NCBI RefSeq assembly: GCF_000381265.1
Contig: NZ_KB906268.1
Span: forward strand, 1 to 64,000
Origin: Curvibacter lanceolatus ATCC 14669
Lineage (GTDB): Bacteria; Pseudomonadota; Gammaproteobacteria; Burkholderiales; Burkholderiaceae_C
Direction: 5' to 3'
DNA length: 64,000 bases
A program made the position numbers and the translations under genes. The notes under the pieces were generated by a model, which searched no databases, was not told the DNA's origin, and saw only the letters and a list, made by a program, of their open reading frames with translations. Shown here piece by piece: positions 19,201-27,738 of this stretch. How positions within the stretch are numbered: position 1 is the first letter of the stretch; every line of letters starts with the position of its first letter.

Positions 19201-19748
19201 TTAGAGCTTGTAAGCGATGGGCCTGCACAATAACGAACACCAAGCCTCAATGTTTCAACTATATCTCGGGGGAGACAAGCTAATGGTGTCTGAGCACAAG
19301 CAGTAAAGGAAAGCAGGACGCGAGCAGGGGCAAATGGATTCACATCTCCTGATACTGTCAAATAGTTTCCATCCGTGTTGACCATGACCGTTTCGATTTT
19401 TTGTGTCATGTACATCGCAAATGCACCAGCCATCGTCGCAGGGAGCGCTATGGCATATGGAACGCCATCAACCACCCTCGGAGGAGCGGAGTTATCGAAC
19501 TGCTCTATTTGCACTGTAGCTTTGGGAATGAACATCACCCATACGACTAAAAGTTGCAGGAGCATCACGTCCAGTCGAAGCTTCTGCGATGAGACAGACT
19601 GAGCCAGGATGACAATTAGCGAGATGATTAGACCCGTCTTAATGGCTCCTGCAACCCAAGAGTCCTGGCCAAAAAACATGGCCATAGAGGTCATAGCACT
19701 GCCGATCACCATCGGATCGGACACGGTGTAGATGGTAAATGTGCTCAT
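16260..19748 (-). CDS. traG: TraG mating-pair stabilisation protein
   Basis: This 1162-aa protein belongs to the F-type TraG family (F TraG is 938 aa). The N-terminal half has several membrane segments (for example TGLIISLIVILAQSV, LLQLLVVWVMFIP, VLFFIFVACTPIVMFVVIA, LFGLWTQSWIPMMAIVTAW), as in the TraG_N domain. The C-terminal half is a soluble, Gly/Ser/Ala/Gln-rich periplasmic region. TraG stabilises mating pairs with TraN and can take part in entry exclusion. It is the last gene of the leftward tra operon and follows traH by 17 bases. Confidence 0.9.
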   Translation of the reverse strand: MSTFTIYTVSDPMVIGSAMTSMAMFFGQDSWVAGAIKTGLIISLIVILAQSVSSQKLRLDVMLLQLLVVWVMFIPKATVQIEQFDNSAPPRVVDGVPYAIALPATMAGAFAMYMTQKIETVMVNTDGNYLTVSGDVNPFAPARVLLSFTACAQTPLACLPRDIVETLRLGVRYCAGPSLTSSNNTTFAKSNHVFSDIAATFTQQGSTIIYDSTNPYLSGGGGGRSASCDEARAFIAGYEGQVISGTQAAINDNLTDLAQRAMIVNNKTATRASGQIDLNQALNMVNMLTDSSTRVDELALFNVMAYSVADAFQENADSPIDTLIAARRDANLFAWAKTEANQAMLMSTAAPKFMDVLFFIFVACTPIVMFVVIANPSTGLKVAGSYALFGLWTQSWIPMMAIVTAWYQRELLSIAPPSFGVIQTSSSITPEYMSTMMQHVMTTTIAAGNMIQNAPYLMFAILSGSMFAMSNMIGKAMPSGGGSDLQGGGSSGSGSGGLIGGKGAGGSPIMGQQAGLMSASNFVSGGMADGSSGPRADVGANIGGLAELSSGGGVSMAQSATHEANAATRNQIAKSAQQSLSDLSSMIESGGLSKHGEKLQSYMRNQGYDASYNASDNSMSINGQKFSLDSAQDRTTKATKGGQAAVSLQADALKAIPSLSGALAGGLGAGPAAVAGGFAAGQAASAVAAAAGIKLGATLSGFLATETADSQNVKLAGGMSAEKKNAQQQGETFASKDGKTASAGFSGGEGGNYSNTGQRAKSISDNLTKLASQMKSLDDSDKMSTSASNTASGEAGVKIKGSDVVQNWGDATQMANGGRNSVNQNEAQARVMDALGSAIDPAKRSQFESAMSSEYQKLAQSFGSGANKDQLAAAAAWRTLSQQSGSGDMNQRIDALNGMAHMAKAAGLGDLTQSLGAAAKAANLSADVSKAIMAQKGEVSSGVGNAVSRVDSGLSNKNVAAVQSGVGKLIDSGANTAQRNIGSAASGNVGMPEEQAAARSSFERAHPEGKNTYPELIEAQRRGVDGQAKINPQPDDAASYIKNTTGANVPIARSEDARGPNSVPPASSSHSPSASTASGSSVSLGLMQGALNVSAPVTTELAQVLGKASDLGLGSAGSVAQFVTVPSSGSSGDGQQATQVGKPNAMSPSSTASSKPIIQKPN

Positions 19749-19765
19749 TTCAATACCTGACTCTA

Positions 19766-21276
19766 TTAATCGCGCTCGCGGGATGTAGCTCCGCGTAATT
19801 TCGAGGACGTTATTCTCTGATTGATAACAACAGAGTCATAAATCCCCTTCAGCATATTGCTGGCTTCCGCAGGGTCAGGCTTGTACTTCATCAACATTTG
19901 AGCTTTGGAGTTCAGCTCATTCGCATAACTCTCAGGCATGTTTGCCTTTGTCTGCGCATTGAATGCAGCATTGCCGGTTGACAACAATTCAATTCCCAAC
20001 TGATATGAAAAGTACCTTGGAAGAAATTGCCCCAAAATTACGCCAATCTGTTCGGCAGCACCGGGGATCTTCTGGACTTCCAGCAAATACGGCATGATGG
20101 GGAATGGCGACAGATTAAGAATCTGCTGCGACCTAGCATCAAGCTGATTACCGCTCCCCAACGGACGTTTGTTGGCAAATGAGCCAATAATTGAATTGTC
20201 CGTCCACGTTGATCGCGTCTCTGGCGTTGTCGTCCCATATAGCGCATTGTTAATTGTGTCCTGGACGCCCCCCATTCAGAATAGGGAATGGTTCTTGGCT
20301 GGATCTTGTCGCAGCCATCGGACTCATTGAGGCATTCGTAAACTTGGAGTCCACCGGCAGTCGTTCCTCGTGGATTGAATACTTGGTCCCACACTGTGAT
20401 TGTCTTTGTGAATGGCAATGAAGGCAGGTCACAGCCGATATCAGACGCTCCGTCGTCACATTTAGCGCCGTCATCCTTTGCGCGCATGACATTGGTGCCA
20501 AATAAACCCATCACCATCTGGATTGCATCCCGTTCTGTCATGAAAGCACGCAACGTATTGGCACCGGACTGCATGGTTTGCTTCGCTGCCTTGTAGACGA
20601 TGTTTCCCAACATCGGATTCATATCCTTACCATTCGGACTACCGCCTGTTGCTGTCTCGGTTGACGTTTGAGTCTGTGCCCTGCTATTGCTTGAATACCA
20701 ATCAGAGGCACGATTGGTAACGTTCGACATAGCCTGTCCAAATCGGCTGGCCTGCTCTTTCAACTTATCCTCAAGATTTCCTGAGTACATCGCAGTTGCA
20801 ATTGCGCAGGTATTTTTGGCCATTGCGTTCAACGAATTCATTGCATCGGACAAGCTATCGATGATCTCAGCGCAGGGCGCACACATCCCCTTGATTGCCG
20901 CCTTGATTGCAAAGCCTGTTGCGTTTGCTGCGATCGAGCGTATCAACTGCTCAAACTGAGCGCCGTTGATGAAACTAAACGAGCCAAAGGTCATGTCAAT
21001 CCCACCACATCCTGCATCGATTCTCGGTGGTGAAAACTGCAAGACACTGATGCTGGAGCCGGGACTGCGGAGTGATATTGCCCCGCCGTATACACCCATC
21101 AATCTCTGAGAGTTGTAAACCTGCGGATCAGTAGAGGTTGAAATGAACATTGAGTTCATCGCCTCCTTCAGACCCGCTTCAGCCGGACTGGGCCGAATAA
21201 AAAACAATGTGGTAAACAGTACAAGGCTAAGAATTCGGGCATTCGACAACACAGGACGAATAATTTGGGCAGTCAT
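19766..21276 (-). CDS. traH: TraH pilus assembly protein, split by a frameshift
   Basis: The first frame (from 21276) starts with a signal peptide and carries TraH features (GGIDMTFGSFSFINGAQFEQLIRSI, CAPCAEIIDSL). The family-like sequence then moves to the next frame, continuing GGVQDTINNALYG to the stop at 19766. The switch lies at a run of six G (plus-strand C run 20268-20273). One extra G would join the halves into about 500 residues, close to the usual TraH length (F TraH 458). The choices are a base-call error, a real deletion or frameshifting at the G run. TraH is a periplasmic F-pilus assembly and mating-pair protein. Confidence 0.85.
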
Positions 21277-21278
21277 TA

Positions 21279-22247
21279 TTAATACCTCTTCTGAATCCGC
21301 TCTTGCGTACCTGGAACAATTGATTTGGGGTCTTTCTGTATGGACTCCCCAATTTCTCGAATATCTTCGGGTGTAAGAATTCCCCGCTCTTCAGGAAACG
21401 CTTGCTTGCGAACTTCACCAGTGATCAACCCTGCAGCATCCCCAGCGACCAGAATTCGTTCCTCAAGCAGATCCTGTGACAGCATCCCCTGGGTGAGCAC
21501 GGTGACCTTCTCAGGCGGGATTACCAGAGCTACTGCTGGGCGCACCTGGATCTTCAGGTTGCGGCCCTGCCCCATGTCTTTGCGAACCTCGTCGGCACCG
21601 AGCATCCACGAGGGCCGGTTTCCATCAGGCGTGATGTAGACCACCTCGATGCCACGTTCCTTCGCTGTACGGGCCACCAACGGATACTGCATCGCGCAAT
21701 ACGGGCACTTGTCATCCAGAAAGACCCAGAGCCCCGCCTTTTTGGCGACTGCGTCTGTGGCCTTCTTCTTCTGCTCGGTCGTCATTCGCATGAACGCGCC
21801 GCGCATCGCGCTGGAAAATGGCATGCGATTGGACTCATCCAGCATTGGATCTAGCAATGACTGGCGTTGAAACGTTCTCGTGAAATTACTCGCTTTATCG
21901 AGCAATACCCTGGTGGCGTACCGATACGCCTTCACGTTCTCATCAGTTGGATTGTCAATTGCGGTGTTCAGTATTTTCGGGTACTCGGCATTGAACCATT
22001 CGACCGATAAAGCCTTGGGCTTTGGCTTCTCCAGTTTGATGATGGTTAGCATTTCTTTTGCAACTTCAACTTTCTTTGGTTCAGGCGCCTTTGGCTCAAT
22101 AGGCTCGGGCTCCACCTCATACCAGAACCAGCCTTCCTCTTTACCCCTCAGAAAGCTTCCAGGCGAGTTGATAGAATTTCCTTGCGCCACAGCAAATGAA
22201 GACAAACAGAGGAGGAATACTCCTATTAGATAATTTGAGATTCTCAT
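21279..22247 (-). CDS. traF: TraF thioredoxin-like conjugation protein
   Basis: The start at the ATG 22245-22247 gives 322 aa with a direct signal peptide (MRISNYLIGVFLLCLSSFAVAQG). It sits one base from the stop of the Sel1-like gene, so the longer frame is less likely. The protein has a Pro/Glu-rich linker and a C-terminal thioredoxin fold. The active-site CPYC (WVFLDDKCPYCAMQYPL) is present, whereas F-plasmid TraF lacks this CXXC, so this member may be redox active. TraF works with TraH in pilus assembly, and the two genes are three bases apart. Confidence 0.9.
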   Translation of the reverse strand: MRISNYLIGVFLLCLSSFAVAQGNSINSPGSFLRGKEEGWFWYEVEPEPIEPKAPEPKKVEVAKEMLTIIKLEKPKPKALSVEWFNAEYPKILNTAIDNPTDENVKAYRYATRVLLDKASNFTRTFQRQSLLDPMLDESNRMPFSSAMRGAFMRMTTEQKKKATDAVAKKAGLWVFLDDKCPYCAMQYPLVARTAKERGIEVVYITPDGNRPSWMLGADEVRKDMGQGRNLKIQVRPAVALVIPPEKVTVLTQGMLSQDLLEERILVAGDAAGLITGEVRKQAFPEERGILTPEDIREIGESIQKDPKSIVPGTQERIQKRY

Positions 22248-22248
22248 T

Positions 22249-23214
22249 TCACTCAACGCAAAGGTCGGAATATTCAAGGGTGTGCTTCACCTGCATGGTG
22301 TTTCTCATCCCGGCCTCAACGGATTCGTCAAGACGCTTTTCCATCTCAGCAGGTAGCTTCTTAATGCGGGTATTCAGAGCGCCAGCCATATCGCCAATCT
22401 CTTCTGACGCACCCATCTTTGCCGCCATCCGCCAGTGGTACTGGGCCATGAACCCGTGGGTGTCCGGATACCACCTCGCTGAATAGGCATCCCCGGCAAG
22501 CAACATGATTTCAGGGGACTGCCATTTCCACCGATTGATCATCATCCGCATCTCTTGGAGAACGACCCCACGCTCACCCTCAGGCAACTTTGGCACCGAG
22601 CGCATCAGCAGGCGCATGTAGTGGTAGGCGCCTGGCACGTAGGCGTTTCTAGCTGATGCTCGATAGTGGATGAATGCCTGCTTCTCGTCAGCTTTGCCCG
22701 CAATGCCGGATTCCAGCAAGCGACCAGCGATGTAGTGCGAGTACCCGCCGATGATCCCCCGCGAGTTCATGGCTGATGCCCCACTTTTCTGCAGCACATC
22801 CAAGATGGCCTTTGCGTCGGTTTGGGAGGCTCCGCTTGGATCCCTCTGGTACAGCATCAACGCCGCATTCCATCCGGCTTCTGCTGATTTGGCCGCCTTG
22901 GCGTACATGCGATAGGCCAAATTCGTGTCCTGGGGGTAACCAAACAGGCCTTTGCGCGCAACGTCGGCCCGCGCCCTCAACATGTTCACATCTTCATGCT
23001 TGAGCTTTCCAGTGACCGTTTCAATGGCCTTTTTCTGCGCAGCACGATCCTTACTGGTATTTGCCTGCGCCAGCAGGATGCATGCATTCAACCTAGAGTT
23101 GTCTTGGACCGATTCCTTGATCGCCTGGACGACCTGATCGCCATCCTCTGCAGCCGCAGTTGAAATACAAATAATTGCGCCAAGGACGACCGTAAGCGCT
23201 CGTGACATCCGCAT
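22249..23214 (-). CDS. Sel1-like exported protein in the tra operon
   Basis: This 321-aa protein has a signal peptide (MRMSRALTVVLGAIICISTAAA) and helical repeats of the Sel1/TPR type (NLAYRMYAKAAKSAEAGWNAALMLY, QAFIHYRASARNAYVPGAYHYMRLLM, AQYHWRMAAKMGASEEIGDM). It lies between the small membrane gene and traF with very short spacings. It is not part of the classical F set. A scaffold role in the envelope complex is inferred from location and fold. Confidence 0.75.
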   Translation of the reverse strand: MRMSRALTVVLGAIICISTAAAEDGDQVVQAIKESVQDNSRLNACILLAQANTSKDRAAQKKAIETVTGKLKHEDVNMLRARADVARKGLFGYPQDTNLAYRMYAKAAKSAEAGWNAALMLYQRDPSGASQTDAKAILDVLQKSGASAMNSRGIIGGYSHYIAGRLLESGIAGKADEKQAFIHYRASARNAYVPGAYHYMRLLMRSVPKLPEGERGVVLQEMRMMINRWKWQSPEIMLLAGDAYSARWYPDTHGFMAQYHWRMAAKMGASEEIGDMAGALNTRIKKLPAEMEKRLDESVEAGMRNTMQVKHTLEYSDLCVE

Positions 23215-23218
23215 TTCG

Positions 23219-23512
23219 TTAACCTCGAATCACGGGGTCACTTTTGGGGGCGACTGCTTCGATACGAACCTCATCGGGCGGTGGGACCAGCAGACTCGAT
23301 AGGCGGGCCTGCTCTTCCAAATCCTCAGGCGAGCCAGCAAAAGTCACTTTTCTGGCCATTGAAGCTCCACCAGAGGATCCAGAGGGGCGTGAGGCTCCCT
23401 GCGCTTTCGTGCCCTCGCGCCTTTGCCCCTCGGGCTTGGAGGATGAAACCAAGATGACAGCGATGACAGTGCAGATGAGTGCACCACCAACCAGTGGGTA
23501 GCTCGGGTCCAT
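23219..23512 (-). CDS. Small membrane protein upstream of traF
   Basis: The 97-aa protein starts at the ATG 23510-23512 (MDPSYPLVGG), which has a G-rich ribosome site (GGGGGGTGAC). The frame is open nine codons further upstream. A single N-terminal membrane segment (YPLVGGALICTVIAVILVSS) is followed by a basic Ser/Gly-rich linker and an acidic tail. No family is recognised. It is the first gene of the traFHG side after a 216-bp gap with a 38-bp element and hairpins. Confidence 0.65.
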   Translation of the reverse strand: MDPSYPLVGGALICTVIAVILVSSSKPEGQRREGTKAQGASRPSGSSGGASMARKVTFAGSPEDLEEQARLSSLLVPPPDEVRIEAVAPKSDPVIRG

Positions 23513-23576
23513 GTCACCCCCCTTTCCGGCACGTTGCAACGGAATCCAAGGAGTGACAATGGTTGAATGCGTAGGT

Positions 23577-23629
23577 CATAGGGCTTGCGTAGAAGAGCCC
23601 TCTATGAGGGCGAAATGCAAGACCTATGG
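23577..23629. repeat. Long imperfect inverted repeat in the traN/traF-side gap
   Basis: Arms beginning CATAGGGCTTGCGTA and ending TGCAAGACCTATG are imperfect complements around an inner GAGCCCTC / GAGGGC hairpin. The structure lies between the traN stop and the next gene. It could be an mRNA stem or a protein site. There is no T-run, so it is not a simple terminator. Confidence 0.5.
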
Positions 23630-23652
23630 TACGAATGAGGGGCTTATTTTTT

Positions 23653-23690
23653 CCCCCGAAAGACTTCCTAAATGATGGCCTTTCGGGGAA
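23653..23690 (-). promoter_or_regulatory. 38-bp dispersed element, copy C
   Basis: This is an aligned member of the five-copy family (25 of 38 identical to copy B). It contains the inverted repeat CCCCGAAAG (23654-23662) / CTTTCGGGG (23680-23688). It lies 141 bp upstream of the start of the small membrane gene that leads into traF. Confidence 0.6.
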
Positions 23691-23728
23691 ATGATCGAAT
23701 CATCCAACTCGTGCTGACTGAAGCCCGA

Positions 23729-26700
23729 TCAAGGTGGGGTTGTATCGCAACCAGGATACGTGAAAGGCATTTTCTTCTTGTTCTGGTCGTAGCACTGCTC
23801 TGACACATCATCCTTCAACGCGTGGTTGTATTCGATAACCTTGTCCATATTGTCTGACATCACCTGCGCTGATTTGACTGCCGGCACTTTGTTGTCATAC
23901 TGACTCGCGGCATCAGGCGTTCTCGTAATGGCCATGGATGACTGAATAGTGTTCTTCGAAATCCCGTAATTTGTTCTCGGATCGGCTGTATTCAACATAC
24001 CTCCCTCGATTAGAACGTCAGTCCACTCGGTCAAATCGACCTTAGACCAATCGACGGCGGCCAACTCCAGGGCTGAGAACCCACCACAATTCACATCACA
24101 CCCGCCAAGCGAGGAAACATTCCCGAACAGGCCACGACCAGTTCGGAATCCAAATGGTCTATTTCCTGTCAAGTTCTTGGTCATGATTTGCGTGCTAATG
24201 ATTCTCGAAACAATCGATTTGTAGCAGCAATAAAGTTGACGCTTTTCAACACATCCAATCAAGAATACCTTTTTTGAACAACAGGACCCGACTTCTGTAC
24301 ATAGTCGCCACTTGTCATTCATACCCCATTCAAACTCCTCTTGTTTGCAAGCGAAGATGATGTGGCCGATGATCTTCGCGATCGAGTAGACCATCATGAC
24401 TGTTTGAAAACCCTCAAGGAAGGGCGTCAGTTCGAGTTGGCCTGCGGCTCCACCAGGAACTTGCTGGAAAATCATCCCCGACAGTTCATCCCCGCCAATC
24501 TTCTGCAGGACATCGTTCAACCCGCTGTACAGCGTCTGCTCGAAGTTCTTGATCATCTCCCCAATCGCGCCTGACTTCGCGCCAGCATCGGGGGCCAGGC
24601 GCGCTATATCTGATTGAGCATCCATACCGAAGAGACCATCAAAGCCAGCTCGGAATGGGGACGTGATGTTCTGGGTCACCCAGCCAGAGGCTGATTGATA
24701 GAGGTCCGTGACCGGCGCTGAGATCTCCCCCAATGAGTGGGATATGCCGTTGTAGACATCGCTGTTGGCCAGGGCCTGGCGGACTGGGCCTGAGCGGATC
24801 AACTTGTTCAAACCGATCATGGCTGACATGTAGTCCATCCAGTTCGGGGCATCAGATGCGCCTTTTCTGGCTTCCTTGCAGCAGTTTGGAGTAATCCCGA
24901 TCGAGGAACCAATGGGGATCTTGCAGTACATAGCCTTTCCGCCAAAGATGTATGGGGTGCACGCTTGATCCACACTGGTGGGCACCTCACCGGTCTCGGC
25001 GCAGACCATTTCGCTCACCATCTGATTGACCGCTTCCATTGCGGATGCTGACTTTGCAAAATCGACTGAGCCGGTGCCAGACAGATTGGGTCTGTGGCAT
25101 TCCGTGCCCAGGCAACGCATCGCCCCAGAACACGAGTCCCCCTGTTCCTCCACGACAACTGGGATCTGCACGTTCTTGGTGATGCCACAGTCGTATGCAA
25201 TGGAAGGGTTGTAGCACTGGCCGGTGAAAAGACCCTTGAACCGGTTATCGCATTCGTCATGGGCGGTATCACGCCGGCACGACGGGGATGTTTCAAGCGG
25301 AACATCGTTTTGGTCTGTGGTCACATTGCAATCTGTCGCCCACTTCTGGCCATCCCGCATGAACTGACGCAGGCCTCCTGATGAGACATCCATGGTCGCG
25401 CAACTCGTGAAGGGCTGCGCATCGGCCTGCCAGCACATCTGGTCATCCAACATACTGATCGGAGGTCCATTCGGACTTGGGTCAGCGCTCACGCCATCTT
25501 GGTAGTCGGTGGGAACAATGGCCGAGCCGTCAGTACCCCACTTCTTGAGCAAATCCACAATGCCATGGTTTGGCAGGCCTGGGCCGAATGTCACGTCCCC
25601 AACTGTCCGTGTCGCTGCGGTATCGGTACAGGACAACTTGGCGCCCTGGCAGTACCCGTCAGCTGCGTACTGCATGTAACGTTGACACCCCGCAAACTCG
25701 TTGATCGTGATGCTGTAGACCTTTGCCATTAGACGGACCTCGTGGAGAGTTCCATCACCTACAAGCGTGCCTGTAGGGGTCCAAGAGCCCACCGAGGTTC
25801 CGTAGTCCGTGAAGTTGCCCGTAGCGCCGCCTTGGGGGTACACACCGTTGACCACAAACAACTTCGGGTCGCCTCCCATGGGGATGTGTTGATACTCAAC
25901 GTAGGTTCCTTCCGAGGAGCCGCGCGGATCGTCAGGCAACTTCTCAGTCGAGCAGTTGCTGCCAGCAGGACAGGTAGCAGCGCCCATGATGGAAAAGTCG
26001 GTTCGCAGCGAACCTGAGACGTTGATCGGCACCTTGCTGTATGTGTACAGAGGGTAGCCCTGCGCATCCACCACCTGCTTGTTGGTCTTGGGGTCCATGA
26101 TCGCAACCTTGACCTTGTTGAAGGCCTGGACGGTCATGTAATTTTGCTCACCCACATAGCTGAGGCCGAAACTTCGCTTGATCCCCTGGCAACCATCCGG
26201 GAACGGATTGACCAACGTTTCCGAGCACATCTGGATGTCGGGGATGCCGTAACTTCCACCCTGAACTTGCTCGATGTGCGATACCGAGTCTCGCCGGCAT
26301 GAACCGATCAACTCTTTCGCCTTGTCACTGTTGGTCGCATTCACGCCACGGATCACGCCAGCTCGAATGGCCAGGTCTGTTGAGTAGTCCTTTCGCTGAG
26401 CGTTCGCCACCGATTGGTCGTTCACGTCCTTGCCATAGCGATCAGGGCTGGGATTGGCTGTGTCGTTGTACATGTTGACCACGTTCGCACCAGGATTCCC
26501 AGGACACCACCTGATGAGGTCGCCGTCGATCGAGGAAACCTCACATTGCTGAGGCGGGTCAGATGCACAGGGCACACCGTCTGCAGGAGCCGAATACGTG
26601 ACCTGTGTCTGATAGAGATCTGCCGACAGGTAGACGGCGGTCACACCCAACGGGATCGAATACCCGATCGCGGGCTTCCATCCATCACTGGGAGTACCGA

Positions 26701-27730
26701 AGCTGGCGATGGCATTGGGAATGCGCTGAATTGCCCCACCAGTCGAGATCCCGAGGACATGGTTGTAGGTGAAATAGTTTCGGCTCTTGGGCTGGGTAAA
26801 TGGGGTGTATGTGTACCGAATGGCATAGGTGTCATCCACCTGCTTCCAGATCACATTGCTGGTGCCGCCCAATGTCTGGTACTGGAGATCAACAGACCCG
26901 CGCTTGTAGGTGCTTGGTGTGGTGATGGTCTGATACTGCACCGGATTGGTATTCGGAATGGCCACCTTCTGGATGTCAAAAAATTCGACTTTCAGAATGC
27001 GGTGATCAGCAGATCCAGGCGCCAGCTCAATGGTCTGACGCGACTGCATCACGAAATCGGTTCTGCGACACCCATCGTGTCGAAGGTTGCGCCGGTTCTG
27101 CGCCGCAACGGCTTCCATTTGCTCCGGATTGCTATACAGAGAGGATCCGAGTTGGCGTAGTTCATACCCCTTCTTTGGGGAGTATCCAGGCATGACTTCA
27201 GTGATGTTCACCCGAGTCCCTGAAGTTTGATTGACACCGGGTTCTACGCGTTGGTCATTGAGTTGATTGTTCGCAGCATCGACGCGACCGTACGTCTGCT
27301 GCGCAATACCGTTTGCGCTTTGGGCACTGTTCACCATTTGCTGACGCGTGAGCTGCTGGATCCGGCCTGCGGCCTGTGCAGCACGGGCCGCATCGCCTGG
27401 ATCATCAACAATTTTGGGCAAACGAACCGGGGTGGTGGTGTCCGATGTCAAGTTGGGGGTCCGCACCGAACCAGCGTCGTACTGGCTTCTCATCAACTTC
27501 GCTGCGCGATCGTTCATCAGCTTTGCTGCAGTGTTGTCATCCACTGTGCGCGCTTGCGCTGCCGCCTTGAGCTGGTCATCCGAAGCTGAAATCGGAAGTC
27601 CCTGCGCATAGGCAAACATTGACGTGGTGGGAAGACCAAACATGGCCCAGGCCACCATCAAGCGTCCACCAATGATGAGCGCAGGATGACGCGAAAAACC
27701 CTGCTCCTCGGTGCGTGTGCTGGATGTCAT
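23729..27730 (-). CDS. traN: TraN outer-membrane mating-pair protein (long form)
   Basis: From the ATG at 27730 the product is 1333 aa. The frame upstream of this begins with TTG inside traU and is less likely. The protein has a signal-like N-terminal segment (LMVAWAMFGLPTTSMFAYAQG) and an extended middle region rich in beta structure. A large set of cysteines is concentrated in the second half (for example CSGAMRCLGTECHRP, CCKEARKGA, CCSKKVFLIGCVEKRQLYCCYK, GGCDVNCGGFSALEL), the hallmark of TraN. It is more than twice the length of F TraN (602 aa), as in TraN of other large MPF-F elements. TraN recognises recipient surface receptors. Confidence 0.88.
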   Translation of the reverse strand: MTSSTRTEEQGFSRHPALIIGGRLMVAWAMFGLPTTSMFAYAQGLPISASDDQLKAAAQARTVDDNTAAKLMNDRAAKLMRSQYDAGSVRTPNLTSDTTTPVRLPKIVDDPGDAARAAQAAGRIQQLTRQQMVNSAQSANGIAQQTYGRVDAANNQLNDQRVEPGVNQTSGTRVNITEVMPGYSPKKGYELRQLGSSLYSNPEQMEAVAAQNRRNLRHDGCRRTDFVMQSRQTIELAPGSADHRILKVEFFDIQKVAIPNTNPVQYQTITTPSTYKRGSVDLQYQTLGGTSNVIWKQVDDTYAIRYTYTPFTQPKSRNYFTYNHVLGISTGGAIQRIPNAIASFGTPSDGWKPAIGYSIPLGVTAVYLSADLYQTQVTYSAPADGVPCASDPPQQCEVSSIDGDLIRWCPGNPGANVVNMYNDTANPSPDRYGKDVNDQSVANAQRKDYSTDLAIRAGVIRGVNATNSDKAKELIGSCRRDSVSHIEQVQGGSYGIPDIQMCSETLVNPFPDGCQGIKRSFGLSYVGEQNYMTVQAFNKVKVAIMDPKTNKQVVDAQGYPLYTYSKVPINVSGSLRTDFSIMGAATCPAGSNCSTEKLPDDPRGSSEGTYVEYQHIPMGGDPKLFVVNGVYPQGGATGNFTDYGTSVGSWTPTGTLVGDGTLHEVRLMAKVYSITINEFAGCQRYMQYAADGYCQGAKLSCTDTAATRTVGDVTFGPGLPNHGIVDLLKKWGTDGSAIVPTDYQDGVSADPSPNGPPISMLDDQMCWQADAQPFTSCATMDVSSGGLRQFMRDGQKWATDCNVTTDQNDVPLETSPSCRRDTAHDECDNRFKGLFTGQCYNPSIAYDCGITKNVQIPVVVEEQGDSCSGAMRCLGTECHRPNLSGTGSVDFAKSASAMEAVNQMVSEMVCAETGEVPTSVDQACTPYIFGGKAMYCKIPIGSSIGITPNCCKEARKGASDAPNWMDYMSAMIGLNKLIRSGPVRQALANSDVYNGISHSLGEISAPVTDLYQSASGWVTQNITSPFRAGFDGLFGMDAQSDIARLAPDAGAKSGAIGEMIKNFEQTLYSGLNDVLQKIGGDELSGMIFQQVPGGAAGQLELTPFLEGFQTVMMVYSIAKIIGHIIFACKQEEFEWGMNDKWRLCTEVGSCCSKKVFLIGCVEKRQLYCCYKSIVSRIISTQIMTKNLTGNRPFGFRTGRGLFGNVSSLGGCDVNCGGFSALELAAVDWSKVDLTEWTDVLIEGGMLNTADPRTNYGISKNTIQSSMAITRTPDAASQYDNKVPAVKSAQVMSDNMDKVIEYNHALKDDVSEQCYDQNKKKMPFTYPGCDTTPP

Positions 27731-27738
27731 TGGGTGCT

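Noticed and set aside
23654..23688. CCCCGAAAG / CTTTCGGGG hairpin as a terminator
   Set aside because: The loop is 17 bases and no T-run follows on either strand. It is better explained as part of the repeated 38-bp element.
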